64,000 nucleotides of DNA, from the NCBI RefSeq assembly GCF_021354595.1, contig NZ_JADWYJ010000003.1, positions 248,001 to 312,000 of the forward strand, given 5' to 3'. This DNA comes from Maribellus sp. CM-23 (GTDB lineage: Bacteria; Bacteroidota; Bacteroidia; Bacteroidales; Prolixibacteraceae). This document shows, piece by piece, positions 55,718 to 64,000 of the stretch. The translations under genes and the position numbers were made by a program. Numbering within the stretch: position 1 is the stretch's first letter; the number at the start of each line of letters is the position of its first letter. The notes beneath the pieces are model-generated. The model did no database searches, was not told the DNA's origin, and worked only from the letters and a program-made list of their open reading frames with translations.

Positions 55718-56572
55718 CTATGTCGTTTGACTTAAATCCACTGCTAACTCATCGGTCTTTGCAAAGTCGTCGATTAGTTTTTTCAGTAATTCTTCACCAC
55801 TTTTTTTATCGAGTTTTGTCCATCGTTCCACCATTTTTAGTTTGAGGATATAACCCAAAATCTTTTCGATGGTGAAATAGTAGAAAAACGTATACTCGTC
55901 GAGGTAATCCCATTTCAATTTATCCAGTGCTTTTTCCCGCTCCATCCAACTCCGGGAGGATTCGGTTATTTTAAAAATTTCGCGATGGTAAGGGATTTCA
56001 TCCTCGAACCATTCAGGTTTAAATTTTCTGCTTGCCAGTAGTAAGTACACATTTTTATTCCCATTTACCCGGATGAGGTGTTCTTCGGTGCTGTAATTGA
56101 ATTGGATGCAATTCACTGCAGTTAGGATATTTTTCAGGTTAAGTTGAAAAAGAAACCAGTTTCTGAGAAACTCATTATTGGTTTGCAGAATGTATTCGTA
56201 ATAAAGCTGTTGCAATATAATTTCTGCATTGAGATTGAGCTCTTTTTGCTCGGTTTCTTTTATCCATTCCAGGAATTGCAGCATGTATTCCGGTAACTCC
56301 GGCAACTCATTTTCGGGAGAAAGTTGCTGACTCAAATAGGATTCGGAGAAATTGCCTTTGGGATTGAAAGAAGCTTTTTTGCGGAGGAGAAGGTTTTGCA
56401 GATTTTCGTTGTCGGCTGTCAGGTAGATCAATTTTACGAGTTCATAATCCGACGGAGAAAGCTCCATCTTGAACTGGTGGTGCAGATCAACACTGTCTGT
56501 TACGAGTTTATTTTCGTTAAAAAACAAATCGGGTAATCCTGCCACCAAACAATGATATTTTCTTTTTAGCAT
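55718..56572 (-). CDS. DUF2764 protein of V-ATPase operons
   Basis: The 284-residue protein begins RKYHCLVAGLPDLFF, the mark of DUF2764, and is largely helical, with a C-terminal EKILGYILKLKMVERW helix. In Bacteroidetes V-ATPase operons this gene takes the place where subunit C is found in other lineages; its helical content and position suggest it could be the socket or stalk subunit, but that is inference. It sits between subunits E (40 bases) and A (6 bases). Confidence 0.82.
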   Translation of the reverse strand: MLKRKYHCLVAGLPDLFFNENKLVTDSVDLHHQFKMELSPSDYELVKLIYLTADNENLQNLLLRKKASFNPKGNFSESYLSQQLSPENELPELPEYMLQFLEWIKETEQKELNLNAEIILQQLYYEYILQTNNEFLRNWFLFQLNLKNILTAVNCIQFNYSTEEHLIRVNGNKNVYLLLASRKFKPEWFEDEIPYHREIFKITESSRSWMEREKALDKLKWDYLDEYTFFYYFTIEKILGYILKLKMVERWTKLDKKSGEELLKKLIDDFAKTDELAVDLSQTT

Positions 56573-56612
56573 GTCCGAAATTTACAGGTGAAACATTCTA
56601 AACCCGGCGTAA

Positions 56613-57281
56613 CTAATGCATCGTTATGTCTTTATCACTACTCTTATCAGGTATTTTATCTTCGCTTTTTTCGAATGAATCGAAAAGTAGTTGCTGTGTA
56701 CGTTCTCTCAGATAGCGTTTGAAATAATTTATAAAATCCTTGTCGGTGAAGCTGATGAAATAGGTGCCGTCTTTGGGGCTGATTCTGAATCCGGATTCGA
56801 TCTGCGGATCAAACCGAACCTCCACGCTTTTATTCATCACTTCCATGGCTTTGGCATCAAAAAAGGCAGCGAGTTCCTTTCTTTTCTTTTCAGGAAGTAA
56901 AACCAGCAAGTCGGCATCGTCGTCCTGTTTCCAGTTTTGCACAGCGGTCAGTATCATTTCCTTTATGAAAGCCAGGTCTTTAAAATCTTCTTTTATCTGG
57001 TTTTCTGTCTGTTGGGTAGTAATCAGTCCGTTTATTTTTTGTTTCAACGCGCTGATGAACTGCCGTGCCGCAAGTTGCAACTCTACCTCGGTTTTCTTCT
57101 TTATTTCTTCCGCATTCTGTTGTGCCTTTCTGATCATCTCTGCTTCCTGTCTTTTGGCCTCATTTAAAATCTCTGTCGCTTTTGAAGTGGCTTCAGAAAT
57201 GATTATCCGGGCGTCTTCTTTGGCTTTTACAACACCTTCATTATAAATTTTCTGCGTTATTTCTTCAATTCGGTCGGCCAT
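56613..57281 (-). CDS. V-type ATPase subunit E (peripheral stalk)
   Basis: From the ATG at 57281 (MADRIEEITQKIYNEG) the product is 222 residues; an upstream start at 57323 would overlap the Usp gene and adds no family sequence. A long N-terminal coiled coil (residues 8-105; KAKEDARIIISEATSKATEI) is followed by a globular domain with AFFDAKAM and GFRISPKDGTYFISFTDKDF. It forms a stalk holding the A3B3 head. No separate G/H stalk gene is recognised next to it. Confidence 0.88.
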   Translation of the reverse strand: MADRIEEITQKIYNEGVVKAKEDARIIISEATSKATEILNEAKRQEAEMIRKAQQNAEEIKKKTEVELQLAARQFISALKQKINGLITTQQTENQIKEDFKDLAFIKEMILTAVQNWKQDDDADLLVLLPEKKRKELAAFFDAKAMEVMNKSVEVRFDPQIESGFRISPKDGTYFISFTDKDFINYFKRYLRERTQQLLFDSFEKSEDKIPDKSSDKDITMH

Positions 57282-57303
57282 GGCTGTGTGGAATAATTGA
57301 ATG

Positions 57304-58173
57304 TCAAATAGAATGGATATCAAAATTCTGGGTTACACCGCCCACTGTAAATACAGGTACCGGGCAACCGTGTAGAATCCCCGAAACAAACTTTCCGATT
57401 TTTCTTCCCGAAAAACGAATCTCCTGGTGCGTCCTGATGATTACGAGGCCTGGTTTTTCCTCTTCGATATACTCCAGCACCGCGGTGTGAATCTCTTTGT
57501 CAAGTACTTTTATAATTCTTACTTCACTGGAAACACCTCTGGCCTCCAACATCGTTTTTAGGTTTTCCGCATTTTTGTAGGCCAGGCTTTTGGTTTCTTT
57601 GATATCGATGTTCAGTGCCGAAACGATCTGTATTTTTGCATGAAACTTTTTGGCAAAAAAAGTGGCCCAGTAAAGCCTTTTTTGGGTTCGTTGCGAAATA
57701 TCGATCGGAATTACAATTTTATCGATACGATCAACCGGGTGGTCTTTGTCGATCAGAAGAACCGGGCAAAAAGATTTGCTTACGCAGCGGTCAACTTCAG
57801 CACGGGTAAGCCCTTCGGCATTCTTTCTCTCGCTTTTATCCAGCATCACAAATTCGTAGCCGCCCCGTTCCGATTCGCTAATCAGGGTTTTGACTACTTT
57901 CCCCCAACCGATGCGCGGGACAACATCGGACGGGATTTTCTTTTCCATCGCTTTCCCGATGAATTCAGTGAATTTGTTGAGTTCATTTTTATGCCTGAGT
58001 TGATTCTTTTGAGATTGCAGCCGGGGAGCAAAAAAGGTTCCTGTGCGGATGATATCCAGCAGGAAAATCCGCATTTCGAGCGCTTCTTTGAAGAAAAGAG
58101 CTTGTTTTAAAATATCGATACCAGCCGGAGTTTGAGGAATATGCGCCAAAATGCAGTTCGATCTGTATTGCAT
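57304..58173 (-). CDS. Universal stress protein, two Usp domains, head of the V-ATPase operon
   Basis: The 289-residue product contains two UspA-like domains: residues 4-140 (NCILAHIPQTPAGIDILKQA to CPVLLIDK) and 148-280 (IDKIVIPIDISQRTQKRLYW to CPVPVFTVGG). The second keeps a VIIRTHQE...G-x-x-x-G-x-F-V pattern near the nucleotide site, though the consensus G-rich loop is changed. It precedes subunit E by 22 bases, making a second Usp gene in this operon. It may sense energy or ionic stress. No clear promoter is seen upstream. Confidence 0.82.
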   Translation of the reverse strand: MQYRSNCILAHIPQTPAGIDILKQALFFKEALEMRIFLLDIIRTGTFFAPRLQSQKNQLRHKNELNKFTEFIGKAMEKKIPSDVVPRIGWGKVVKTLISESERGGYEFVMLDKSERKNAEGLTRAEVDRCVSKSFCPVLLIDKDHPVDRIDKIVIPIDISQRTQKRLYWATFFAKKFHAKIQIVSALNIDIKETKSLAYKNAENLKTMLEARGVSSEVRIIKVLDKEIHTAVLEYIEEEKPGLVIIRTHQEIRFSGRKIGKFVSGILHGCPVPVFTVGGVTQNFDIHSI

Positions 58174-58349
58174 GACAATAAATCTAAAGGTAGCACATCG
58201 TTAACTGTACTTTACAGCTGATTTGAGTAATTGTATATACCCCAAAAAGAGGAATAGGTTTCACAAGCCTTCCTAAAACATATTCGGAAAGAATGTAAAA
58301 TGATTGAACAGTATTTTACTGTTGGTGTGGGGCAGGGGAGAATATTTTA

Positions 58350-59357
58350 TTACTGAACCGGAAGCTCACGTATCCGAAATGCATCGGCAGGAGCGCGGAA
58401 AAATAGCTGGAACAGATCGAACTGAGCGATACCTGCTTTTTCCATGGCCGGTATAAGGTATGTTTCGATGTCACTGTAACCTCTGAAATCGCCACCATCG
58501 GGTTGTCCCGGAGAGTACCAGCCGGCATCGTGCGAAAGTAAAACCTGCGGAAGCTGTCCGTGTTTTTTCATGTACAGAATAAAATCGAGGTATTCGTCCA
58601 CTTTGTCGGGTTTGAAGCCATCGAATGCAATGAAAACGCCCATTCTTGCCGCCTCCAGTAGTTTTTCCCAGTCTTTTTCGTTGTTGGCGTGTGTCCAGAT
58701 AAACGCAGAAGGATCTACACCATATTCCTTTAAAATTTCCAGCTGTTGCAAGGCAGGCAGCGCCGGGCCTGTGTGCGACATAATCACCAATCCGGTTGCC
58801 TTGTGGGCAATACAGGCGGCTTCCACTACTTTTCGGTTGAGTTCGCTCAATGGTCCACGTTCCACGGCTATTTTGATAAATCCCGGATAAACCCCGGTTC
58901 CTTCAATTCCGTTTCTGGCCTCGTCGATCCAGATGGCAGCAAGTTCTTCGGCCGTTTTCTTTTGCAGTTCCTCCGGAATGTATTTCCCTTCGTAAGCTGA
59001 ATACAGCCCGGTATTGGTCACAAAATACATCCCGGTTTTTTCGGAAAGCATTTTTAACAGCACCGGATCGCGCCCCAGGAAAGCCGGAGTACATTCCATA
59101 ATCGTTTTATACCCCAGATCACGGGCTTCTAAAAGGTAGGGCAGTACTTTTTTCACCACTTCGTCGCGGTTCCAGCGATGATAACCGGTACTGTCGGCAC
59201 CGATAAAGTCAACCAAAATATGTTCGTGATGAAGCGTTTTTCCCATTTTTTTTATTGAAACAGGACCCGTGACAGTCATAATATCCGGTGGTTCCGGGCG
59301 ACAGGAAACAAAGGCAATAAAAAGTACAACGAGAATGAAGTAAGAAGCTCTGATCAT
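58350..59357 (-). CDS. Phosphotriesterase-family metal hydrolase, lipoprotein
   Basis: The 335-residue product has a lipoprotein signal (ILVVLFIAFVSC) and the phosphotriesterase/PLL amidohydrolase fold: LHHEHILVDF with the HxH metal ligands, GFIKIAVERG with the bridging Lys, LVIMSHTGPA, FIWTHANN for the later His ligands, and LLSHDAGWY with the catalytic Asp. Members act on lactones, phosphotriesters or, in some Bacteroidetes, sugar-related esters. It is separated from the sulfatase operon by a terminator, so it is transcribed alone. Its substrate is unknown. Confidence 0.85.
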   Translation of the reverse strand: MIRASYFILVVLFIAFVSCRPEPPDIMTVTGPVSIKKMGKTLHHEHILVDFIGADSTGYHRWNRDEVVKKVLPYLLEARDLGYKTIMECTPAFLGRDPVLLKMLSEKTGMYFVTNTGLYSAYEGKYIPEELQKKTAEELAAIWIDEARNGIEGTGVYPGFIKIAVERGPLSELNRKVVEAACIAHKATGLVIMSHTGPALPALQQLEILKEYGVDPSAFIWTHANNEKDWEKLLEAARMGVFIAFDGFKPDKVDEYLDFILYMKKHGQLPQVLLSHDAGWYSPGQPDGGDFRGYSDIETYLIPAMEKAGIAQFDLFQLFFRAPADAFRIRELPVQ

Positions 59358-59562
59358 CTGGAAAAGTTTTGTTCCAAGGTAAACAAAATAAGTTGATCAG
59401 GGTTTAAGCGCCGACTCGTCTTTGTCTGAATTTTTACCTTAAAAACCACCAACATCGCAGGGGAAGAACAAGTAAATTCCGGCTTTGCATTTTGGAAAGA
59501 AAGGGGAGAATTTCACTTTGATTTTTTAGAGCAAACCTGGTTTGGGAGATAGCTTTGAATGA

Positions 59563-59591
59563 AAAGAGGCAGTCATTTGAACTGCCTCTTT
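59563..59591 (-). terminator. Terminator after the sulfatase operon
   Basis: A perfect 11-pair stem (AAAGAGGCAGT with ACTGCCTCTTT, loop of 7) lies 56 bases past the sulfatase stop, with a short A-run on the left giving a U-tail on the minus strand. Confidence 0.75.
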
Positions 59592-59646
59592 ATATCGCTA
59601 CACTTTTGTTTTGTTGATCAAAACAAAAAATCGGTATCAGAAATTT

Positions 59647-61101
59647 CTAGTTGATCCACGGATCATTCATCGACTTTAACAAGGCTGCCAGTTCCTGTTC
59701 CATTTTTTGATCAAGGTCTTCGTCCTGTCCCCAGATATTTTTCATTTGGAAAGGATCAACCGCATCGTGATACAGGTAATAGTATTTCTCCCCGTTTTTA
59801 TTTTTAACCACGGCAAAGGTGTATTCGTTGTTCCGGAAGCCTCTGGCGCCCGAAGACGGGTCGGAAGGTTCTGAGCCAAAATACAATTGTTTGTCGGGAC
59901 GGTTAACCGCTTCGTTAAAAAGTACTTTTGAATAATCCTGTCCTTCCACCGACGAAGGGATTTTATCTTCCAGTCCCATTAAGCCCAGCAGGGTAGGCAT
60001 AAAATCGGGAACATTGATCAGGAGGTCTTCTGTTTTTGCGCTAATCTTTTGGGGGAAGTGAACGATGAACGGAATCTCGTAGGCCTCGCGGAACCACACA
60101 TTTTTGTGCATTAATCCCTGGCTGCCCAGCATTTCTCCGTGGTCGGCAGAAAAAACGATGATGGTGTTTTCATACAGACCCGATTTTTTCAGGGCTTCAA
60201 TCACGCGGCCAATCTGGTCGTCCACTCCGTTGATACAGGCAAAGTAATCAGGTGCCTGGTCAATGCTTCTTTCCACACCTTTGTCGCCCCGTTTTAAATC
60301 ATCTGGATACGTAAATTTAACATTTTCACGGTTTAGCAATGAATGGTAATCCTCGTCTTTGTAATGATTTCTGTATTTCTCCGGCACTTCTTTAAAAGGA
60401 GTATGGGGTGGATTTATGGACCAAAACATGGCAAAAGGAGCGTCTTTTTCCCGTTGATTGTGGTTGTTCTCCAGGTAGCTGATCAGGATGTCAGCTTCGT
60501 GTTCCGGCGACCATTTGTTGATCGTCGTTTTCTCATCTTTCCCGGCATTCGTCGTCCAGTAATAAGGATCGTTGTGCCGGTTGTGAGTGCCATAAGCGTA
60601 CCAAAATGAAAAACCGTGGCGGTTTTCCGGTGGGCACCAGGCATCCCAGATAACTTCTTCGCCCGGAGCCGTTGGTTCGGGGCCGTCAAGATGCCATTTC
60701 CCCAAATACGCTGCACTGTAGCCGTTTTCAGCGAGCACATCCGAAAAGCATTCCTGTTCCGGTTTGAGAAAGTTCCCGTAAGCTGTACGGGCCGAATTAC
60801 AATTGGCAATTACGCCGTTTGAGAGCGGATATTGCCCCGTCATCAACATTCCGCGATACGGGCTGCAAAGCGGGTGGTTGGCCACTGCCCGGCTGAAAAA
60901 TACTCCATCAGAAGCCAGTTTGTCGATGTTGGGTGTAAGCACGGGGTCCTCATTCAAAAAGCCCAGTGCAGGCCGCCGGTATTGATCGGCAAAAATAAAC
61001 AGCAGGTTGGGTTTTGTTTCTTCCTTTACCTTGCTTTTCTGCATGGAGCAGGAAGATAAAACCATGACAAGGAAGATCAGGTATATTTGTATAGCTTTCA
61101 T
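59647..61101 (-). CDS. Sulfatase (formylglycine type), lipoprotein
   Basis: The 484-residue product has a lipobox (VMVLSSC, Cys 18), an N-terminal metal site NLLFIFADQYR, and the maturation motif CSPYR with the active-site Cys at 79, which is oxidised to formylglycine by an anaerobic or aerobic maturase not present in the window. Later motifs GKWHLDG, SINPPHTPF and FSADHGEMLG complete the family pattern. It is like N-sulfoglucosamine or GlcNAc-6-sulfatases of glycosaminoglycan loci. It ends the operon, 9 bases after the other sulfatase. Confidence 0.88.
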   Translation of the reverse strand: MKAIQIYLIFLVMVLSSCSMQKSKVKEETKPNLLFIFADQYRRPALGFLNEDPVLTPNIDKLASDGVFFSRAVANHPLCSPYRGMLMTGQYPLSNGVIANCNSARTAYGNFLKPEQECFSDVLAENGYSAAYLGKWHLDGPEPTAPGEEVIWDAWCPPENRHGFSFWYAYGTHNRHNDPYYWTTNAGKDEKTTINKWSPEHEADILISYLENNHNQREKDAPFAMFWSINPPHTPFKEVPEKYRNHYKDEDYHSLLNRENVKFTYPDDLKRGDKGVERSIDQAPDYFACINGVDDQIGRVIEALKKSGLYENTIIVFSADHGEMLGSQGLMHKNVWFREAYEIPFIVHFPQKISAKTEDLLINVPDFMPTLLGLMGLEDKIPSSVEGQDYSKVLFNEAVNRPDKQLYFGSEPSDPSSGARGFRNNEYTFAVVKNKNGEKYYYLYHDAVDPFQMKNIWGQDEDLDQKMEQELAALLKSMNDPWIN

Positions 61102-61110
61102 ATTTTATTT

Positions 61111-62541
61111 CTATTTGATTACGAGTCTGTTTCTTTTTTTCATGTGCTGGTATAGTTTATCCTGTAAATCCGTTACCAGCTCCTTGTTTTCTTGTTTCTC
61201 TGAAATATTTACGGTCTCTTCAGGATCGGTAACAAGGTTATAAAGCATCCGTGTGTATCCTTTCTCTTCTCCCTTTCTGAACCATTCGGTGTAGGTGTGG
61301 GTTTGCGTGATAACGGTTTCGCCGTCAATCCAACGGGAATACACCTCTTCTTTCCACGGCATTTCCGGGTTGTCAAGCAGCGGGACCATGCTTCTCCCCT
61401 GCAAATGAAAGGGTTTTTCGAGGCCGGCCAACTCACACAGCGTAGGATAAATATCTACATATTCTACCAAAGCATCGGTGTGTTGGGCGTTCTCTTTTCC
61501 CGGAGCTTTTAAGATCAAAGGAGTGTGTAACACTTTTTCGAAATTACAGTGTTTGCACCATAGGTCGTGTTCGCCTAGATGCCACCCGTGATCGCCCCAT
61601 AAAATAACAATCGTATTTTCTGCCAGTCCCAGTCTCTCCAGCTCACTTAAAACTTTGCCAATCTGGGCATCGGTATAACTTACGCAGGCATAATACCCGT
61701 GAATAAGTTTTCGCATAAACTCCTTGTCCATTGGCCCTTTATCGGGGACATCGGTATAGTTTCTGAGCTCCCCAAACGGATGCATGCATGCGTCGGGTGC
61801 ATCTTTGGGTTTATACATGTTATCCGGAAGTTGGATCTTCTCATGATCATACATATCCCAGTATTTTTTGGGAGCATTAAAAGGCAGGTGAGGTTTTAGA
61901 AAACCAAGCGCAAGAAAGAAGGGCTGTTGACTGGTTTTTAAGTCATTCAGCTTTTTGATGGCCTGTTGTGCGATCACTCCGTCGGGGTAGATGTGATCCG
62001 GACCCTCGGGGGCTTCAAAAGAAACACCGTTGATGCCAACCCCACCTTTTCTTGGTTCAATCTGTTTTTTAGCTTCCTCTGTAATGTAGGCTTGCCATCC
62101 TTCCCAATCTCCGCTTGGATACCAGGGCTGCTCCGACCAGCTTCCTTTTCCATCTTCCCGGTGATGATAGATTTTTCCCAACGAAAGGGTGCTATAGCCA
62201 TTGTTTTTAAAATACATGGGCAAGCTAACCACGCCGGGCACATCTTTATCCTGCCAGCAACTGAAGTTTAAAAACCGTTGCCGGTCTGGCCTGATGCCGG
62301 ATAACAAACTGGCCCGGGAGGCACCGCACACCGGAACATTACAGTAAGAGCGGTTAAAAACCATTCCTTCAGCAGCGAGCTGATCAATATGGGGCGATTT
62401 AATGTGTGAAGCTCCATAACATCCTAATTCGGGGCGTAAATCGTCCACCGCAATAAACAGAATATTGGGGCGCGCCTCGTCTTGTGCCTTTGCAAAAAGA
62501 ACAAAAAGCAGTAAGCCAAAGAAACAGACGATTTTTTTCAT
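61111..62541 (-). CDS. Sulfatase, iduronate-2-sulfatase-like
   Basis: I chose the ATG at 62541 (MKKIVCFFGLLLFVLFAKAQ, a clear signal peptide) over a longer in-frame start at 62778 that overlaps the GH88 gene and lacks a signal. The 476-residue product has NILFIAVDDLRPELGCYG, typical of iduronate-2-sulfatases, the maturation motif CGASR with the Cys at 72, GKIYHHRED, LGFLKPHLPFNAP and LWGDHGWHLGEH. It would remove 2-O sulfates from (unsaturated) uronic acids of heparin, heparan sulfate or dermatan in the periplasm, fitting the GH88 gene 10 bases upstream. Confidence 0.88.
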   Translation of the reverse strand: MKKIVCFFGLLLFVLFAKAQDEARPNILFIAVDDLRPELGCYGASHIKSPHIDQLAAEGMVFNRSYCNVPVCGASRASLLSGIRPDRQRFLNFSCWQDKDVPGVVSLPMYFKNNGYSTLSLGKIYHHREDGKGSWSEQPWYPSGDWEGWQAYITEEAKKQIEPRKGGVGINGVSFEAPEGPDHIYPDGVIAQQAIKKLNDLKTSQQPFFLALGFLKPHLPFNAPKKYWDMYDHEKIQLPDNMYKPKDAPDACMHPFGELRNYTDVPDKGPMDKEFMRKLIHGYYACVSYTDAQIGKVLSELERLGLAENTIVILWGDHGWHLGEHDLWCKHCNFEKVLHTPLILKAPGKENAQHTDALVEYVDIYPTLCELAGLEKPFHLQGRSMVPLLDNPEMPWKEEVYSRWIDGETVITQTHTYTEWFRKGEEKGYTRMLYNLVTDPEETVNISEKQENKELVTDLQDKLYQHMKKRNRLVIK

Positions 62542-62551
62542 TTGAGTCAGA

Positions 62552-63784
62552 CTAAAACTTTTCACCTTTTTCCAGTTTTTCTTTGCGGTACATAGCTTCC
62601 AGCAGGTAATAATCGGCATACACCAACGGAACATCAATCTCAACGCCGTGCGGAATACTGCCAACACTATGGTTGAGGATGAAATACTTGTTTTTGCCGT
62701 GAACCGACAGGTAATCGGGACTAAGAAGCGACGCAACCATTTTATCGGCTTGTTCCGAATAACCTTTTTCCGGAACATAGATCGAAAGCTCGTACAAGGC
62801 CGAAGCTGTTACTGCTGCAGCCGAAGCATCGCGCGGTATCTCCGGATAATCAGCCGTGTCGTATTCCCATTCAGGCACAAAGCCTTCGTCTGCCACATTG
62901 TAATCCCAGTAAGGAATTAAGTCTTCGGGCAAGTTCTTGTGGTGAAGCATATACACGGCAATGTTTTCAGCAAAATCCAGAAATTTCTTGTCTTTTGTGT
63001 ACCGGTAGCACAACACATAACCGTACAAACCCCAGGCTTGTCCGCGTGCCCAGGCCGATGCATCGGTGAAACCCTGGCAGGTTGCCTTGTCCAGAACGGC
63101 GCCGGTGATGGTATCGTAATCCACCACGTGGTAACAGGAATAATCGTCGCGGTAATGGTTTTTCATGGTGGTTTCGGCGTGTTGCACCGCAATGTCCCTG
63201 TATTTGTTGTTGCCGCTTAAAATACTGGCTTCAAACAACAGTTCCAGGTTCATCATGTTGTCGATGATCACCGGGAAGAACCACTCTGTTTTTTCGTCCC
63301 AGGCTTTGCGGTAATCCCACGATTCAATGGCCAGTGTTTTTTCGCTGTAACGCTTGCTCAGCGACTCCGCAGTTTGTACCAGGATATCTTTGTTGTCGAG
63401 CCCGGCAAACTTCATCCCGTTCCCATAGCTACAGTACATCATAAAACCAACGTCGTGGTTCCCGCTCCAGTACTGGATGGTATCCAGGGCTTCGGTCCAC
63501 TTAATCGCCTCGGTTTTCCATTTGTCATCTTTGGTTAGTTCGTACATGTACCAAAGGTTTCCGGCAAAAAAGCCGCTGGTCCAGTTATAGATTCCTACGG
63601 TTTTCAGGTTACCGTTCTCATCAATGGTTCTGGGTATTTTTGTTGAATCACTTTCTGCCTGCAAAGTATTGTCGAACTTTTCAGCAATGAAAGCCATTGT
63701 GTCAAACTGATCTTTTTCATTCGTTTTTGTAGTGCAAGCCGATAAAATGGCAAGCACACAAATCATCCCAAGTAATTGTCTCAT
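62552..63784 (-). CDS. GH88 unsaturated glucuronyl hydrolase, lipoprotein
   Basis: The 410-residue product has a lipobox (VLAILSAC, Cys 17) and the (alpha/alpha)6-barrel pattern of GH88: YNWTSGFFAGNLWYMYE, NHDVGFM with catalytic-region Asp 111, VIIDNMMNLELL with Asp 175, and ASAWARGQAWGLYGY. It hydrates the double bond of unsaturated uronic acids on oligosaccharides made by polysaccharide lyases, releasing the free ketouronate. It stands between the probable heparinase gene (12 bases) and a sulfatase (10 bases) in a tight operon. Confidence 0.9.
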   Translation of the reverse strand: MRQLLGMICVLAILSACTTKTNEKDQFDTMAFIAEKFDNTLQAESDSTKIPRTIDENGNLKTVGIYNWTSGFFAGNLWYMYELTKDDKWKTEAIKWTEALDTIQYWSGNHDVGFMMYCSYGNGMKFAGLDNKDILVQTAESLSKRYSEKTLAIESWDYRKAWDEKTEWFFPVIIDNMMNLELLFEASILSGNNKYRDIAVQHAETTMKNHYRDDYSCYHVVDYDTITGAVLDKATCQGFTDASAWARGQAWGLYGYVLCYRYTKDKKFLDFAENIAVYMLHHKNLPEDLIPYWDYNVADEGFVPEWEYDTADYPEIPRDASAAAVTASALYELSIYVPEKGYSEQADKMVASLLSPDYLSVHGKNKYFILNHSVGSIPHGVEIDVPLVYADYYLLEAMYRKEKLEKGEKF

Positions 63785-63796
63785 CGTTAAATCGTA

Positions 63797-64000
63797 TTAG
63801 CGTTTCTGTATCGTAATTTTATAGTTATCTCTCAGTTTTTGTTTGCGGGCGTTCAAAGATAAACGATAGACCTGATTGCCCCATACTTTTGTTAGCCTCG
63901 GATCGGTAACTTCAACTGTTTCAACCCCGGGCTCGAATTGTTGCGGGTCGTATTTCAGCTGAATGCTTTTGCCATCTTTTTCAATGGTAATAATACCTGC
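63797..64000 (-). CDS. C-terminal end of a probable heparinase II/III-family protein (cut by window end)
   Basis: The minus strand is open from the window edge to a TAA at 63797-63799, giving the last 67 residues. The sequence (VTDPRLTKVWGNQVYRLSLN ... NYKITIQ) is a beta-rich tail resembling the C-terminal domain of heparinase II/III-like polysaccharide lyases. The order lyase, GH88, sulfatase, sulfatase is the usual one for glycosaminoglycan degradation, which raises the call, but the catalytic region is outside the window. Confidence 0.5.
   Translation of the reverse strand, partial: AGIITIEKDGKSIQLKYDPQQFEPGVETVEVTDPRLTKVWGNQVYRLSLNARKQKLRDNYKITIQKR

Overview
The window reads as a chromosomal segment of a marine- or gut-type Bacteroidetes (Bacteroidota) polysaccharide degrader. 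The evidence is a T9SS C-terminal sorting domain, a tmRNA whose tag reads GENNYALAA, TAnnTTTG-type promoter boxes, lipoprotein and sulfatase-rich carbohydrate loci, and a V-type ATPase operon carrying a DUF2764 gene. No species can be named from the sequence alone.

Layout. 1-20.5 kb (+ strand) is a long carbohydrate cluster: the end of an unrecognised protein, a GH20-like hydrolase, an ADP-ribosylglycohydrolase broken by one in-frame stop, a kelch/NanM-like protein, a sialidase-family lipoprotein, an FG-GAP protein, two paired cysteine-rich small proteins, a DHDPS/NanA-family lyase, an MFS transporter, NagA-like and NagB-like enzymes, a neutral-ceramidase-like protein, an FGGY kinase, then a DeoR regulator with a SIS isomerase, an archaeal-type triosephosphate isomerase and a YjbQ protein. 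It looks like a sialic-acid/N-acetylhexosamine style route, but several members are divergent at key residues. 21-23.3 kb holds a second GH20-like enzyme. 23.7-27.4 kb is a rhamnose module (AraC regulator, RhaT, RhaM, RhaA). 27.5-35.5 kb is one giant secreted leucine-rich-repeat protein on the minus strand. 35.7-47.8 kb has a DUF4861 lipoprotein, tmRNA, an acyl-CoA ligase, a galactose module (GalM, GntR-type regulator, GalK, MFS and SSS transporters) and a metallophosphoesterase.

47.9-48.6 kb has two identical tRNA-Asp genes followed by a small GIY-YIG nuclease gene; the tRNA 3' end and the start of the nuclease gene are repeated on its far side, like a tiny cassette inserted at the tRNA. 48.6-58.2 kb is a minus-strand V-type ATPase operon (Usp, E, DUF2764, A, B, Usp, D, I, K) whose proteolipid carries the residues of the known sodium site of enterococcal NtpK. 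58.3-64 kb is a glycosaminoglycan-type degradation operon: probable heparinase II/III end, GH88 unsaturated glucuronyl hydrolase, two sulfatases, plus a phosphotriesterase-family lipoprotein.

The most interesting items are the tRNA-Asp/GIY-YIG repeat structure, the unusual amino-sugar cluster with its paired cysteine proteins and altered deaminase, and the eight-module LRR protein.
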